Assembly: GCF_002744735.1 (NCBI RefSeq)
Contig: NZ_KZ319341.1
Coordinates: forward strand, 111,848 to 175,847
DNA: 64,000 bases
Reading direction: 5' to 3'
DNA from: Marinobacter guineae
GTDB taxonomy: Bacteria > Pseudomonadota > Gammaproteobacteria > Pseudomonadales > Oleiphilaceae
In this document: positions 34,489 to 43,700 of the stretch, one piece after another
How positions within the stretch are numbered: the stretch's first letter is position 1
Layout of the letters: every line of letters starts with the position of its first letter
Notes under the pieces: model-generated
Told to the model about the DNA's origin: nothing
The model's database searches: none
The model's input: only the letters and a program-made list of their open reading frames with translations
Made by a program: the position numbers and the translations under genes

Positions 34489-37122
34489 CTACTGCGAAAT
34501 CACCGTCTCACCCTGGGGTAACAGATGGGCCTCGATTTCAGATTCCGAGAACAGAATCTGACGGTATTCCTTATTGGAGTACTGCACGCTCTGGTCACTG
34601 AAATAGGGAGACATTGCATCGGTTGACTGGGAGTACCTGACCAAGCCGTAGGCTTCCGGGCCGTGGTTGGTAAACTCCAGCCCGAAATGCCAACTGGTCC
34701 CTCGGGCCATAAGCCACCCGTTGATACCCCCGGAGCCATCAGACAGCCCGGCGGTGTTATCAATCACCTCCGGCGTAATCCTCGGGAATCGGGTATCCTC
34801 GGCAAATACGGTGGTAGCGACCCCGACTGCGTTGAAGGCACCGTCGATATTGCCATCACCCCCATGCCAAGGGATGGGCTGGGTCTGGAAGACCGGCATT
34901 CCGCCACTTCCGGGCTCTACCCCACCGGACGCCCGGTAGTATTGAAGGTCGCCCAGCGGCTCGTTGGGCGCAATTCCCTGTGACTGCAGAGCGCTCACCC
35001 CACTGGCAAGAGCCTGCAGCATCGTATCGCTCGGCGTACCCGCGCCCTCCTCGGACGGATCGGCGGGCGTGCCCACAGGATCATCCGCGCTGAAAGCCGT
35101 TGTCAGGTCTGTATCCAGCCTGTTTATGTAGTGTGCCATGAAGACCCGGAAAATATGAGCGCCGACGCTGTCGCGGTTGTATAGCCCATCCCAGCCATCC
35201 AAAGCCTGGCACCAAGGGGACAGATCGATGCCATTCACGGTTGTGAAGCCAATCATGGCACACCGGTTCAATAGCTCCGGAAGGAACTGCTCCGCGTACC
35301 AGGCTCGGTTGTTCCAGATAACGCCAAGCAGCTCTTCAGCACTGAACTTTCCATCCTGGCCGGCAGGTAAAGGGGCACCGGGGAAGCCTGCCTCCATCGG
35401 GTTCTGGAGCATCTTGATACCCAACCGGGTTCGGGGGTTGATGGGTGCTTTTTCGTCGCCGAACAGAGGGGAGAATCCGGCCAGGAACTCTGAGGGGTTG
35501 GTCGACCAGTAACTGCTGTTCGAATTCTGGACCCAATCCGAACGAACCAGCATGGGTTTCTGGTCATAGGGGACAAGCGATCCGCATTCGGTTTCCTCCC
35601 AGTCTTCGGTCGACGTACCGCCATCCAACAAAGTAACACCTTGATCAAACAGCGCAGCGTAAAACGGGCTGTTGGCCCTGCGGAGGTTCACGAGGTCAAT
35701 CGCCTGCTCAGACAGGTTAGGTACCGAGCTGCTGTCGATATAGAAGGCGTTACCCTTGTCGTCTGCGTAGGTTGTGTTCGTCCAGAGAGTGGAGCCGCAA
35801 TTCCGGAACACTTTTTGGAACTGGTTGAGATTCCTGGCCCGGCTCATCTGCAGCCAGGTATCCAGAAGGCCACCCGTGCTGGCATTGGCATCCCTGTAGG
35901 TGATCGCTACCGGGCTCTCCGGGTTCAGCGCACCGTTGTCACCCCAACCCGGTAGATTGCTGTTTACAGCATTGGCCGCGATCATGGGACCGTACTCGGA
36001 AAAATAGAACTTCCGTTCGAGAACAACGGGCTCGGTCATCCCCATATCCACTTCGATCTGATAGGTCTCCGTACGTATGGGTTTTTCCACGCCGTCTTTC
36101 ACATAAGTCAGGTTGTCTCCAGCATTCAATACGAGCTCATACCAGGTGAAGCGACGACTGGTGGAAACCGTATGGGACCAGGCCAGGTTTCTGTTGAAGC
36201 TGATCAATGGCACGGCGGTGCCGAGAAGGCCGGCCCCATGGACATTCAGGTAGCCGCGAACCGTCATCTGGACCTCATACAACCGCCGGGGACCAGTGTA
36301 GGGAAAATGCGGGTTGGCCAGGAGCGCGCCTCTCCCCTGTTCCGTCATGGCCTTGCCGATGCCCCAGGCATTGCTGGCGAGCCCGGTATCAGTGAAGTTC
36401 TCAATCGACCCGGCGCCGGCCTGGGCTGTTGCCACCACCTGGTCCCTCAGCTTTTCAACAGCCCCGGAATCCGTGACGGAGTGGGCAACCCTGGGCGCGG
36501 GACTCACGCCCGGGGGAACCGCAAGAAAGACCGCCCCCGTCGCAAATTGCCCTCCGCTGGCGTATTGACCAACCACCCGATAGTACGCAAGCAGGTCCAC
36601 GGGAGTGATCTCGGTTACCCAGGGTTGATCACGGCATTCCGCCGGAAGGTCGCCAGGCGCTGTTTCTCTCACGTATCGATTGTAGCCCTCCGCAAAACCC
36701 TGGGTTAAAGCGCGGCTTTCGTTACTGAGGGAGCGGTACTCCCGCTCGGCGCCACTGTATATTTCCTGAGCCTTGTAGCTGAAATCATTGATGATGTTCA
36801 GCCCTACTCCAATTTCAGTGCCAGGCCCCGGGCCAAAATACCTGGCACGCTCACTTCTTGCCTTTACAATCGCTTCGGCCAACAGGCAAACATTATCCTG
36901 CGCTTGGGCATAGCCATGACCGAAGGCCGCAGATTTCAGGTTATCGGCTGTAATGTGGGGAACCCCACCGGTAGTACGGCGTATGTTGGCCTCAAGCTTT
37001 CCGTCTACCGGAAAAAGCTTGGCCTGGAAACCCGCCGCCAGCACCGTACTCCCGGTAAGCAGCATAGCAAGACCGAAGGCCCAGCGGGCGCCGGGGCGGT
37101 CACATATATTCCTGATTTTCAT
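34489..37122 (-). CDS. Penicillin-acylase family Ntn hydrolase (acylase precursor)
   Basis: 877-aa exported precursor. Signal peptide about residues 1-30 (FGLAMLLTGSTVLAA). The alpha-chain has GVPHITADNLKSAAFGHGYAQAQDNVCLL, the usual N-terminal motif. The expected autocatalytic cleavage site and beta-chain nucleophile is S250 in LASNAWGIGKAM. LLANPHFPYTGP and SFNRNLAWSHTVS with the oxyanion/catalytic Asn region follow. The family includes penicillin G, cephalosporin, aculeacin and acyl-homoserine-lactone acylases. Its length and the NPHFPYTGPRR segment resemble aculeacin/AHL-type acylases, but the substrate cannot be assigned. AAGGATG precedes the ATG. Confidence 0.88.
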   Translation of the reverse strand: MKIRNICDRPGARWAFGLAMLLTGSTVLAAGFQAKLFPVDGKLEANIRRTTGGVPHITADNLKSAAFGHGYAQAQDNVCLLAEAIVKARSERARYFGPGPGTEIGVGLNIINDFSYKAQEIYSGAEREYRSLSNESRALTQGFAEGYNRYVRETAPGDLPAECRDQPWVTEITPVDLLAYYRVVGQYASGGQFATGAVFLAVPPGVSPAPRVAHSVTDSGAVEKLRDQVVATAQAGAGSIENFTDTGLASNAWGIGKAMTEQGRGALLANPHFPYTGPRRLYEVQMTVRGYLNVHGAGLLGTAVPLISFNRNLAWSHTVSTSRRFTWYELVLNAGDNLTYVKDGVEKPIRTETYQIEVDMGMTEPVVLERKFYFSEYGPMIAANAVNSNLPGWGDNGALNPESPVAITYRDANASTGGLLDTWLQMSRARNLNQFQKVFRNCGSTLWTNTTYADDKGNAFYIDSSSVPNLSEQAIDLVNLRRANSPFYAALFDQGVTLLDGGTSTEDWEETECGSLVPYDQKPMLVRSDWVQNSNSSYWSTNPSEFLAGFSPLFGDEKAPINPRTRLGIKMLQNPMEAGFPGAPLPAGQDGKFSAEELLGVIWNNRAWYAEQFLPELLNRCAMIGFTTVNGIDLSPWCQALDGWDGLYNRDSVGAHIFRVFMAHYINRLDTDLTTAFSADDPVGTPADPSEEGAGTPSDTMLQALASGVSALQSQGIAPNEPLGDLQYYRASGGVEPGSGGMPVFQTQPIPWHGGDGNIDGAFNAVGVATTVFAEDTRFPRITPEVIDNTAGLSDGSGGINGWLMARGTSWHFGLEFTNHGPEAYGLVRYSQSTDAMSPYFSDQSVQYSNKEYRQILFSESEIEAHLLPQGETVISQ

Positions 37123-37237
37123 GGCGTCATCCTTGATGCTGGTTGTCTACAGATTCACCGTTACAGGTGATACTAATAAAGCTAGCAGAGCCCTCGCGTT
37201 AGACCAGAAAAACGGCGCAGTTTTCACGCAATCCGCA

Positions 37238-38359
37238 TCAAAGATACTGTCCGTTATCAGCCCCAAGCATTTTCCCGATTCGGGACGTCTCAGACGGCGT
37301 TTTCTCGAACTTGATCGGAAACCCGATCTGCCTCTGTTTGGTACCGTCACCCCGGTCCACTCCAATCACCATTTCCCTTGCCTGCAGCTGCGGGTGCTCC
37401 GCAGCCTCGGAGATCGTCAGAACCGGCTCCACGCAAGCATCCTGATCGGCAAAAATCTGCTGCCACTCGGCCAGGGTTTTCGCAGCAATCTTTTCTTTCA
37501 CAGCAGCTTTGAGCTGTTGCTGATGTTCAGGCTTCTGGCTCTGGGCGTAGCTTTTCATGTCAGCTATTCCAAGGGTGTCGCACAGGCGGGCGGAGAACTG
37601 GGGTTCCAGGCTGCCGATCGACAGCCAGCGACCGTCACTGGTCTGGTAGTAGTCATAGAAGGAGCCACCGTTGAGTAAAGAACTCTCAGGTTTCTGCTCC
37701 TGCCCACCAGCGAGGCAGGCGGCGCCGGACATGCCGTTCAGGGCAAAGGCGGCATCGGTCATGCTGATATCCACAAACTGCCCTTCTCCGGTTTGCTGTC
37801 GGTGTATCACCGCCGCCAGGACACCCATCACAGCGTGGTGGGAGCCGCCGGCGACATCGGCAATCTGTATTCCCATCGGGGGCGGACCGCTGTCCGCGCG
37901 GCCACAGTGGCTGCTGACGCCGGCCAGGGAAAGATAATTAATGTCATGGCCCGCGCGGTCCTTGTAAGGGCCGGTCTGGCCATAGCCGGTAATGGAGCAG
38001 TAGATGAGACTCGGGTTGACGGCCTTGAGGGCTTCGTACCCGATGCCAAGGCGGTCCATAACGCCTGGCCGGAACTGCTCGATCACGATGTCAAAGTGTT
38101 TCACCAGCTCCAGCACCTTGTCTGCGCTGCCCTCTTCCTTGAGGTTGAGCGCCAGTGACTTCTTGCCACGACTCAGAAAGCCGTGGGCGGTACTCACGCC
38201 GGCATCGTGGGGAGGCATCACCCGGGTCAGGTCCACCCTGTCCGGTGCCTCGATACGCAACACCTCAGCGCCCATATCCGCCAGCAACATGGTGGCATAG
38301 GGGCCCGGCAACAAGGTGCTGAAGTCCAGAACTTTCAATGAGGTCAGTGGACCGGCCAT
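37238..38359 (-). CDS. CaiB/BaiF family CoA-transferase
   Basis: 373-aa class III CoA-transferase/racemase family protein. Motifs are VLDFSTLLPGPYATMLLADMGAEVLRIE at the N-terminus, SRGKKSLALNLK, YCSITGYGQTGPYKDRAGHDINYLSLAG with the catalytic Asp in GHDINY, and GEGQFVDISMTDA. The family covers alpha-methylacyl-CoA racemase and several acyl-CoA transferases; this sequence looks close to the racemase side, but that is tentative. The start at 38359 is fixed by AGGAG. Divergent from an AraC regulator that could control it. Confidence 0.87.
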   Translation of the reverse strand: MAGPLTSLKVLDFSTLLPGPYATMLLADMGAEVLRIEAPDRVDLTRVMPPHDAGVSTAHGFLSRGKKSLALNLKEEGSADKVLELVKHFDIVIEQFRPGVMDRLGIGYEALKAVNPSLIYCSITGYGQTGPYKDRAGHDINYLSLAGVSSHCGRADSGPPPMGIQIADVAGGSHHAVMGVLAAVIHRQQTGEGQFVDISMTDAAFALNGMSGAACLAGGQEQKPESSLLNGGSFYDYYQTSDGRWLSIGSLEPQFSARLCDTLGIADMKSYAQSQKPEHQQQLKAAVKEKIAAKTLAEWQQIFADQDACVEPVLTISEAAEHPQLQAREMVIGVDRGDGTKQRQIGFPIKFEKTPSETSRIGKMLGADNGQYL

Positions 38360-38544
38360 GGTGATCTCCTTTTGTTGTGAGAGTGGTTCCACTACTCGTT
38401 GTTATCCCCACCATGCTGCCCGGTTTTGCAGGTGAGGCCAACTACTGCTTCGGTCATTCCAGTTGGCCGTTTCTTCCATCCTGTTGATCCGGCTTCGGTT
38501 GCATTGTTCCACGGGGGTTTTATGATGGGTCTCGTTTTCATGGA

Positions 38545-39576
38545 ATGGCGAGTACGATGTCCGATCTGACGGTTTCAAGGCACTTTGTTCAGGCCGCTCT
38601 GGTGGGGGCCGAGACGCTTGGTTTTGATACCCGCGAAATGCTCCTGGAAGCTGGCATTTCTCCGGATCTCCTGCGTATTGAGATGGCCAGGGTAAGCAGC
38701 GATCAGTTCAGCCATCTGATGCAGGTGCTCTGGAACAGGATGGGCGACGAATTCATGGGGTTTGGACCCAGACGGGCCAGGACCGGAACGTTTGCAACCA
38801 TGTGCGCGCTGGTCATGGACTGCCCGAATCTGGAATCGGTGTACCGTCAGGCATTCCAGTTCTCACGCCTGTTTGAGCCCATGGTAGCGATGGAGCTGGA
38901 AATCGGGGAAAACAAGGCGCAGTTGGTTACCCGGATTGAGGGTGAAATCCACGATCCCTGTTTTTTCCTGCGGGAGAGCATTCTGGTGATCTGGCACCGG
39001 CTGGGCAGCTGGCTGATCGGGCAACCGATTGAGCTGGAGAAAGCCGAGTTTGATTATCCCCGGCCGGCGCATGGCGACGAGTACCGGCATATTTTTCATT
39101 GCCCACTGGCCTTCGAGTCTGACAAAACCGCCCTCACCTTCGACAAGCGCTTCCTGTCGGCTCCGGTAATCCGGGACAAGCCGGAAATGCGGCAGTTCCT
39201 GAAAACCTCTCCGGCGGATCTGTTGTCTCGCCCGGATGAGAGCAACACGTTTACGGGACGAATTCGGGCGCTTATCGGACGGGATTTCTCGAAACCGCTG
39301 CCGGACTTTGAATGGATCGCTGCAGAGCTGCACACCAGCCCGCAAACACTCCGGCGCCGGCTGAAGCAGGAAAACACCTCGTTCCAGGAGATCAAGGATC
39401 TGTTGCGCCGGGACATGGCGATCTACTACCTGAGCCGGCAGGAGCTGCCCATTAACGACATCGCGGCCAAGGTCGGATTTACCGAGCCCTCAACCTTCCA
39501 CCGGGCCTTCAAGAAGTGGACCGGGGTAACACCGGGCGCCTACCGGGAGGGTGAGCGCGGAAACCTTTCGAGCTGA
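38545..39576 (+). CDS. AraC-family transcriptional regulator
   Basis: 343-aa regulator. The N-terminal 200 residues fit the 'arabinose-binding' type ligand domain common in lipid and amino-acid catabolism regulators (FMGFGPRRARTGTFATMC). The C-terminal double HTH has LHTSPQTLRRRLKQENTSFQEIKDLLRRDMAIYYL and the signature INDIAAKVGFTEPSTFHRAFKKWTGVTPGAYR. An ATG at 38557 is an alternative start. It faces the CoA-transferase gene across a 185-base gap, which suggests it controls that gene. Confidence 0.88.
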   Translation: MASTMSDLTVSRHFVQAALVGAETLGFDTREMLLEAGISPDLLRIEMARVSSDQFSHLMQVLWNRMGDEFMGFGPRRARTGTFATMCALVMDCPNLESVYRQAFQFSRLFEPMVAMELEIGENKAQLVTRIEGEIHDPCFFLRESILVIWHRLGSWLIGQPIELEKAEFDYPRPAHGDEYRHIFHCPLAFESDKTALTFDKRFLSAPVIRDKPEMRQFLKTSPADLLSRPDESNTFTGRIRALIGRDFSKPLPDFEWIAAELHTSPQTLRRRLKQENTSFQEIKDLLRRDMAIYYLSRQELPINDIAAKVGFTEPSTFHRAFKKWTGVTPGAYREGERGNLSS

Positions 39577-39577
39577 A

Positions 39578-40432
39578 TCAGGAGTCCGAAGGCGCCTGAA
39601 CGGTACGGATGAGGTGCCCCAACGTATCCGCAATCTCCTGAGCCTGATCCCGGTTCAAGGCAAGTTGGAACAGCCGGGAGCCATCCCTGGGATCATAGAC
39701 CCAACAGGTTGAGATCGCTGTTTCACAGCGCCATTCCACTCTCGGATTAATGCCAAAAACCGACATCGGCTCGGTGCTTCGCATAACTCGCCCGTCCTCA
39801 CCACGCCTGATTTCCTGAATCTGGATTTCGCTGCCCTGGGTGCCCAGGCGGTATTCCACGTCGGCTGGCCGGTCAAGTCTGACCACCGTCTGATCACGTC
39901 GCCAGCCCGCAAGCTCCAGCAGGCTGTTGATGTGCAGAGTGAGTGCCTCCCGGTCCGAATCCGCAAGGTAGAGCTTGCGCAGGGATGCCACCCGGCCGTC
40001 TCCCGCCGGCTCAATTACTGCAACCCTCTCCCGCTCGCCGGTGCCCTGAGGTGCAAGGGCACTTTCCTTTCTCGCCTTTTCAATATCGGTAATCAGCTTC
40101 AGGGACTCCTGATAATGGGTACCCTCGGCACCTGCGCGGGTAACGTAAGTCTCCAGGGCTGACTGAGCCTCATTGAGATGGGATGATTGCAGCATCACCC
40201 GGCCACGGTAAAAGTGGTAATCAAGCGGTTTTTCCCCTTTGAGTTGTTGCAACCGGTTCAGGTACTCACCGGCCTCACCCCATTTCTCCGCCACCACAGC
40301 CTCTTCCGTTGCCAGCATGAGCCTGCGGGTTTCGTGCTCTGGCGCCAGCGCCAGCGCCTGCCCGCCCAGAAGCACGGATGCAAGGACGGCTCCACGCGCC
40401 AACCGGCGACCTGTTCCAAACGATACTGCCAT
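39578..40432 (-). CDS. Exported hypothetical protein, tetratricopeptide-like
   Basis: 284-aa protein with a clear signal peptide (RRLARGAVLASVLLGGQALA, cleavage around residue 29). A helical region at about 35-125 resembles one or two TPR units (WGEAGEYLNRL, YHFYRGRVMLQSSHLNEAQSALETYV). A mixed domain with a Cys pair (RCETAISTCWVYD) follows. AGGAG is 10 bases upstream. The start is only 5 bases after the rmuC stop, so the two are co-transcribed. No function can be assigned. Confidence 0.75.
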   Translation of the reverse strand: MAVSFGTGRRLARGAVLASVLLGGQALALAPEHETRRLMLATEEAVVAEKWGEAGEYLNRLQQLKGEKPLDYHFYRGRVMLQSSHLNEAQSALETYVTRAGAEGTHYQESLKLITDIEKARKESALAPQGTGERERVAVIEPAGDGRVASLRKLYLADSDREALTLHINSLLELAGWRRDQTVVRLDRPADVEYRLGTQGSEIQIQEIRRGEDGRVMRSTEPMSVFGINPRVEWRCETAISTCWVYDPRDGSRLFQLALNRDQAQEIADTLGHLIRTVQAPSDS

Positions 40433-40437
40433 GACAT

Positions 40438-42075
40438 TTACTCCTGCTGGTTGTCTGCACCAATCGTCTGCTGTTCAGTATCAGACAGATCATTGTCGTC
40501 AGCGATGTCGGATTCCTCGCCATCGTCCACTTCAGCCTGGTCCATGATCGCTTTCGGCAATTCCTTTTTAACCCGAACGCCAAGCTCAACAAAGCGATTC
40601 GCCTGGGAGATCAGATTACCACGGCCCCGGGTCAGGTTATTCATGGCCGAATCATAGGTTCCCTGGGCGGTGTGCAGCTGGCTGCCCAGACGCTCCATTG
40701 CTTCCACGAACACCCGTAGTTTGTCATACACCGCGCCGGCCCGCTCGGCAATGAGCCTCGCGTTCTGGCTCTGGCGCTCGTACCGCCAGATGTTTTCAAT
40801 GGTTCTCAGTGTTGCCAGCAACGTGGTGGGTGTTACCACAATAATCTTTCGCTCAAAGGCTTCTGCGAAAAGGTTCTCGTCCTGCTGAAATGCTGCCACA
40901 AACGCCGGTTCAATAGGCATGAACAGCAACACGAAATCCGGCGAATGCAGTCCATGGAGCTGACTGTAATCCTTTTCGCTGAGGGTTCGGATATGGGTCC
41001 TTACCGCGTCAACGTGTTGTTTGAGGGCGTCGTCTCTTGCCTCGGAATCCTCTTCCTCGGTCACCCACCTCTGGTAGGCCAGCAAGGAGACCTTGGAATC
41101 AACGATCAGGTTCCGGCTGTCCGGCAGATGAACAACAACATCTGGCCGGTACAGCTGGTTGTCTCCATCCCGGTAGCTGCCCTGGGTATCGTATTCAACA
41201 CCTTTTCTCAAACCGGACTTTTCCAGTACCCGCTCCAGGATCAACTCGCCCCAGTTGCCCTGAATTTTCTTGTCGCCCTTCAGTGCCCGAGTCAGGTTGG
41301 AGGCCTCTTCGGTGATCTGGCGGTTCAGATCCTGAAGTGATTTAATCTCACTACGCAGGGCCTGGCGATCCCGGGTTTCGCTGGTATAAACGTCTTCAAC
41401 CCGCTTTCGGAAGTCCTGTAGCTGGTCACGGAACGGGTTCAGAAGGGTATCGAGACTGGTGCGGGTTTGCTGGCTGAACCGTTCGCTTTTCTGCTCGAAA
41501 ATCTTGTTGGCGAGATTCTCGAACTCCTGTTTTAAGGCGTCGCGGTTACGTTCCAGCAGTTCCAGTTTCTCGGTGGTGGACCGCCGCTCCTTGTCGAGTG
41601 TTACTTCCTGCTCTCGCAGCGAAACACGAGCCTCCCCCAATTGCCGGCCAAGGTCCTCCGCTTTTCCCTGCAGACTCTGACGTTCCTCTTCCAGCTGTCG
41701 GATTCTCTGCTTTCGCCCTTCCAGGTCTGATTCCAGTGCCGCCACCCGGTTCTCAAGGCCCGCAGCCCTTTGCCGCCACTGCTCGATATCGCGCTCGATA
41801 CGGGCATTCTTATCTCGCTGTTCAGTCACGGCAGATTCAAGCTGTTGGGCCCGCTGAGCGCCCATGGCCTGCTCGTGTTCGGCCTCATTCAATTGCTTCT
41901 CAAGAACAGCTTTGACCGCCTCCAGTTCGCTGGTGTCCCGAGTTAACCCCCGCTTTTCAGCTGCGGATCTAGCCAGCAGGCCTGCCAGCACAATTGCTGA
42001 AACAAAAAATACAACCATCAACCCGGACACCAGATCAGGCCGGGATAACATCAATTCCGTGATGGCTTCAGGCAC
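40438..42075 (-). CDS. rmuC: DNA recombination protein RmuC
   Basis: Membrane-anchored coiled-coil protein with a nuclease-like fold; loss in E. coli raises inversion at short inverted repeats. One N-terminal membrane helix (SGLMVVFFVSAIVLAGLLA) is followed by about 190 residues of coiled coil. The RmuC domain comes next: KIQGNWGELILERVLEKSGLRKG, DVVVHLPDSRNLIVDSKVSL, LLFMPIEPAFVAAF and TPTTLLATLRTI. I prefer the GTG at 42075 (GGGGAG 9 bases upstream, 545 aa) to an ATG at 42102 that has no ribosome site. Confidence 0.9.
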   Translation of the reverse strand: MPEAITELMLSRPDLVSGLMVVFFVSAIVLAGLLARSAAEKRGLTRDTSELEAVKAVLEKQLNEAEHEQAMGAQRAQQLESAVTEQRDKNARIERDIEQWRQRAAGLENRVAALESDLEGRKQRIRQLEEERQSLQGKAEDLGRQLGEARVSLREQEVTLDKERRSTTEKLELLERNRDALKQEFENLANKIFEQKSERFSQQTRTSLDTLLNPFRDQLQDFRKRVEDVYTSETRDRQALRSEIKSLQDLNRQITEEASNLTRALKGDKKIQGNWGELILERVLEKSGLRKGVEYDTQGSYRDGDNQLYRPDVVVHLPDSRNLIVDSKVSLLAYQRWVTEEEDSEARDDALKQHVDAVRTHIRTLSEKDYSQLHGLHSPDFVLLFMPIEPAFVAAFQQDENLFAEAFERKIIVVTPTTLLATLRTIENIWRYERQSQNARLIAERAGAVYDKLRVFVEAMERLGSQLHTAQGTYDSAMNNLTRGRGNLISQANRFVELGVRVKKELPKAIMDQAEVDDGEESDIADDNDLSDTEQQTIGADNQQE

Positions 42076-42367
42076 TGCACAGCACTCCCCTTTGTAAATC
42101 ATTGATCAATCGAACGATCGCTGTTATCGAAACTGCAAGATAGTCTACCTCAGGAAGGGAACCTTTTGCCCGGCACGCCGTCACTCGGAGTGACAGCACC
42201 AAAACGAGGACCACGACTGTTTAGCAATATTGCAAAGCGCTGGGATCCATCTCTGGACGCCCATCGTAATATCGTTTAAAACGTTAAAATGTTCCTTGTC
42301 CTTGCGGTTATTACCTTTTATTAATCGCATAGCGGGCTGGAATCCGATCAGAAACGGATAACCGATC

Positions 42368-42757
42368 ATGCTGAAAGAGCTGTGGCGAAAACTGGGGGCG
42401 GAATTTCTTCAAACAGACTGCTCCACGCAAGAGAGCTGCGGGAGTTTTTTCGGCAACGGCCCCGCTGCCAACAGGGACGAGTTCCGCATCCTTCCTCACA
42501 TCACTCACACCGGTGAGTTTCACCTCGAGCGCCTGACCAACGTTCTGAAATCCCGATATGGCAAGAGTTTCGGAATGCCCTCAAGCCGGAATGATAGCGA
42601 CGAGGGGATTCGGGAACTGATCAGTTTTGCCGCACGGATTCAGGACCAGGACGTGCAAAGGGAGCTGCTGCTTTTCTATCTGAATTGTTCACCAGTCATT
42701 CAGGAGTATCTCCGATCGGAGACAGTTTTGGGTGAAGGGCATTTCCTGTCGCGGTAA
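42368..42757 (+). CDS. Hypothetical protein
   Basis: A 129-aa soluble protein starting MLKELWRKLGAEFLQTDCSTQESCG, with two close Cys residues. The C-terminal half is helical (GIRELISFAARIQDQDVQRELLLFYLNCSPVIQEYL). No family recognised. The ribosome site is weak (GGATAAC). It stands alone in front of the retropepsin operon, in the same direction but 145 bases away. Confidence 0.5.
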   Translation: MLKELWRKLGAEFLQTDCSTQESCGSFFGNGPAANRDEFRILPHITHTGEFHLERLTNVLKSRYGKSFGMPSSRNDSDEGIRELISFAARIQDQDVQRELLLFYLNCSPVIQEYLRSETVLGEGHFLSR

Positions 42758-42902
42758 ACACTACTCCCCTTAACCATCTGTAAATCAACCACACAGGTTG
42801 GATGCTGTATACTTCCGCTCCGAATTGACTTGGATTTACATGCACAGACCGTCACAACTTCCTGATTCCGGGTGTGACAGGCTGCCGGCTCGGGAGTTCT
42901 TC

Positions 42903-43700
42903 ATGGGTTTTAAACGTTTTCGGGCTGGTCTGCACAAGCTTCCCGTTACCCTGATTGCAGGTGTCATCCTGCTGACAGGATGCTCCGCAGACCGTTATTT
43001 TATGGTTCCCAAGACGGATCTGAATGAGCTCGGAGCGTCGGTAAAAAGTCAGCGCGCAACCCTGGTTACCATGGAGAACAACGCTTCCGTTCGGCACCAG
43101 CAAGTGATTGAACAGAACCGCGCGACTACCGACACCATACTGAATGCCATCGCCACCCAGGTGGAAAAACCCGAATGCCCTCCCATACCGACGCAAACGG
43201 CGTGCCCGGCGACAGACATGTCGAAAGGCCGCGCAGACCGCCTCAAGGGAAAAGTTATCGTGGGTGAAGTAGAGAACTTCTATCTCGCTGGGCCAGGGCT
43301 GATCTACAAGGCCCGGATCGACAGTGGTGCTGAAACTTCCTCCATTGACGCCCGCAATATCACACGCTTTGAACGCGACGGCAGCAACTGGGTTCGATTT
43401 GATGTTCCGGTGCCTGGCAACGATGAATTCGTGACCCTCGAAAAAGAAGTGTCCCGCCGGGTCCGGGTTATCCAGGCCAGTTCAGAGGAAGCGGAACGCA
43501 GGGTAGTGGTCGAACTGCAGTTTTTTATTGGAGACCATCAGCAGGTTGCAGAGTTCACCCTCGCGGACCGAACGAATCTGACCTATGAAGTTCTTATTGG
43601 ACGGAACATCCTGCGCGACGTCATGCTGATCGACGTTGGCAAGGAATACGCAACGGAGTTACCCGAGTCCATCCGGAACAGCAACGGGAGCGAATCGTGA
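42903..43700 (+). CDS. Retropepsin-like lipoprotein ('ATP-dependent zinc protease' family)
   Basis: 265-aa predicted lipoprotein. Signal peptide with lipobox LTGC (acylated C27), a coiled-coil stretch (about 35-85), then a single retroviral-type aspartic protease domain (about 118-255). This has D140-S-G in ARIDSGAETSSIDA and the second-half motif VLIGRNILRD. Databases name it 'ATP-dependent zinc protease', but no zinc site or ATPase is visible. As half of a pepsin fold it should act as a dimer. The start at 42903 follows the lipoprotein signature; upstream ATGs would bury it. First gene of a three-gene operon; its last 4 bases (GTGA) overlap the next start. Confidence 0.82.
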   Translation: MGFKRFRAGLHKLPVTLIAGVILLTGCSADRYFMVPKTDLNELGASVKSQRATLVTMENNASVRHQQVIEQNRATTDTILNAIATQVEKPECPPIPTQTACPATDMSKGRADRLKGKVIVGEVENFYLAGPGLIYKARIDSGAETSSIDARNITRFERDGSNWVRFDVPVPGNDEFVTLEKEVSRRVRVIQASSEEAERRVVVELQFFIGDHQQVAEFTLADRTNLTYEVLIGRNILRDVMLIDVGKEYATELPESIRNSNGSES

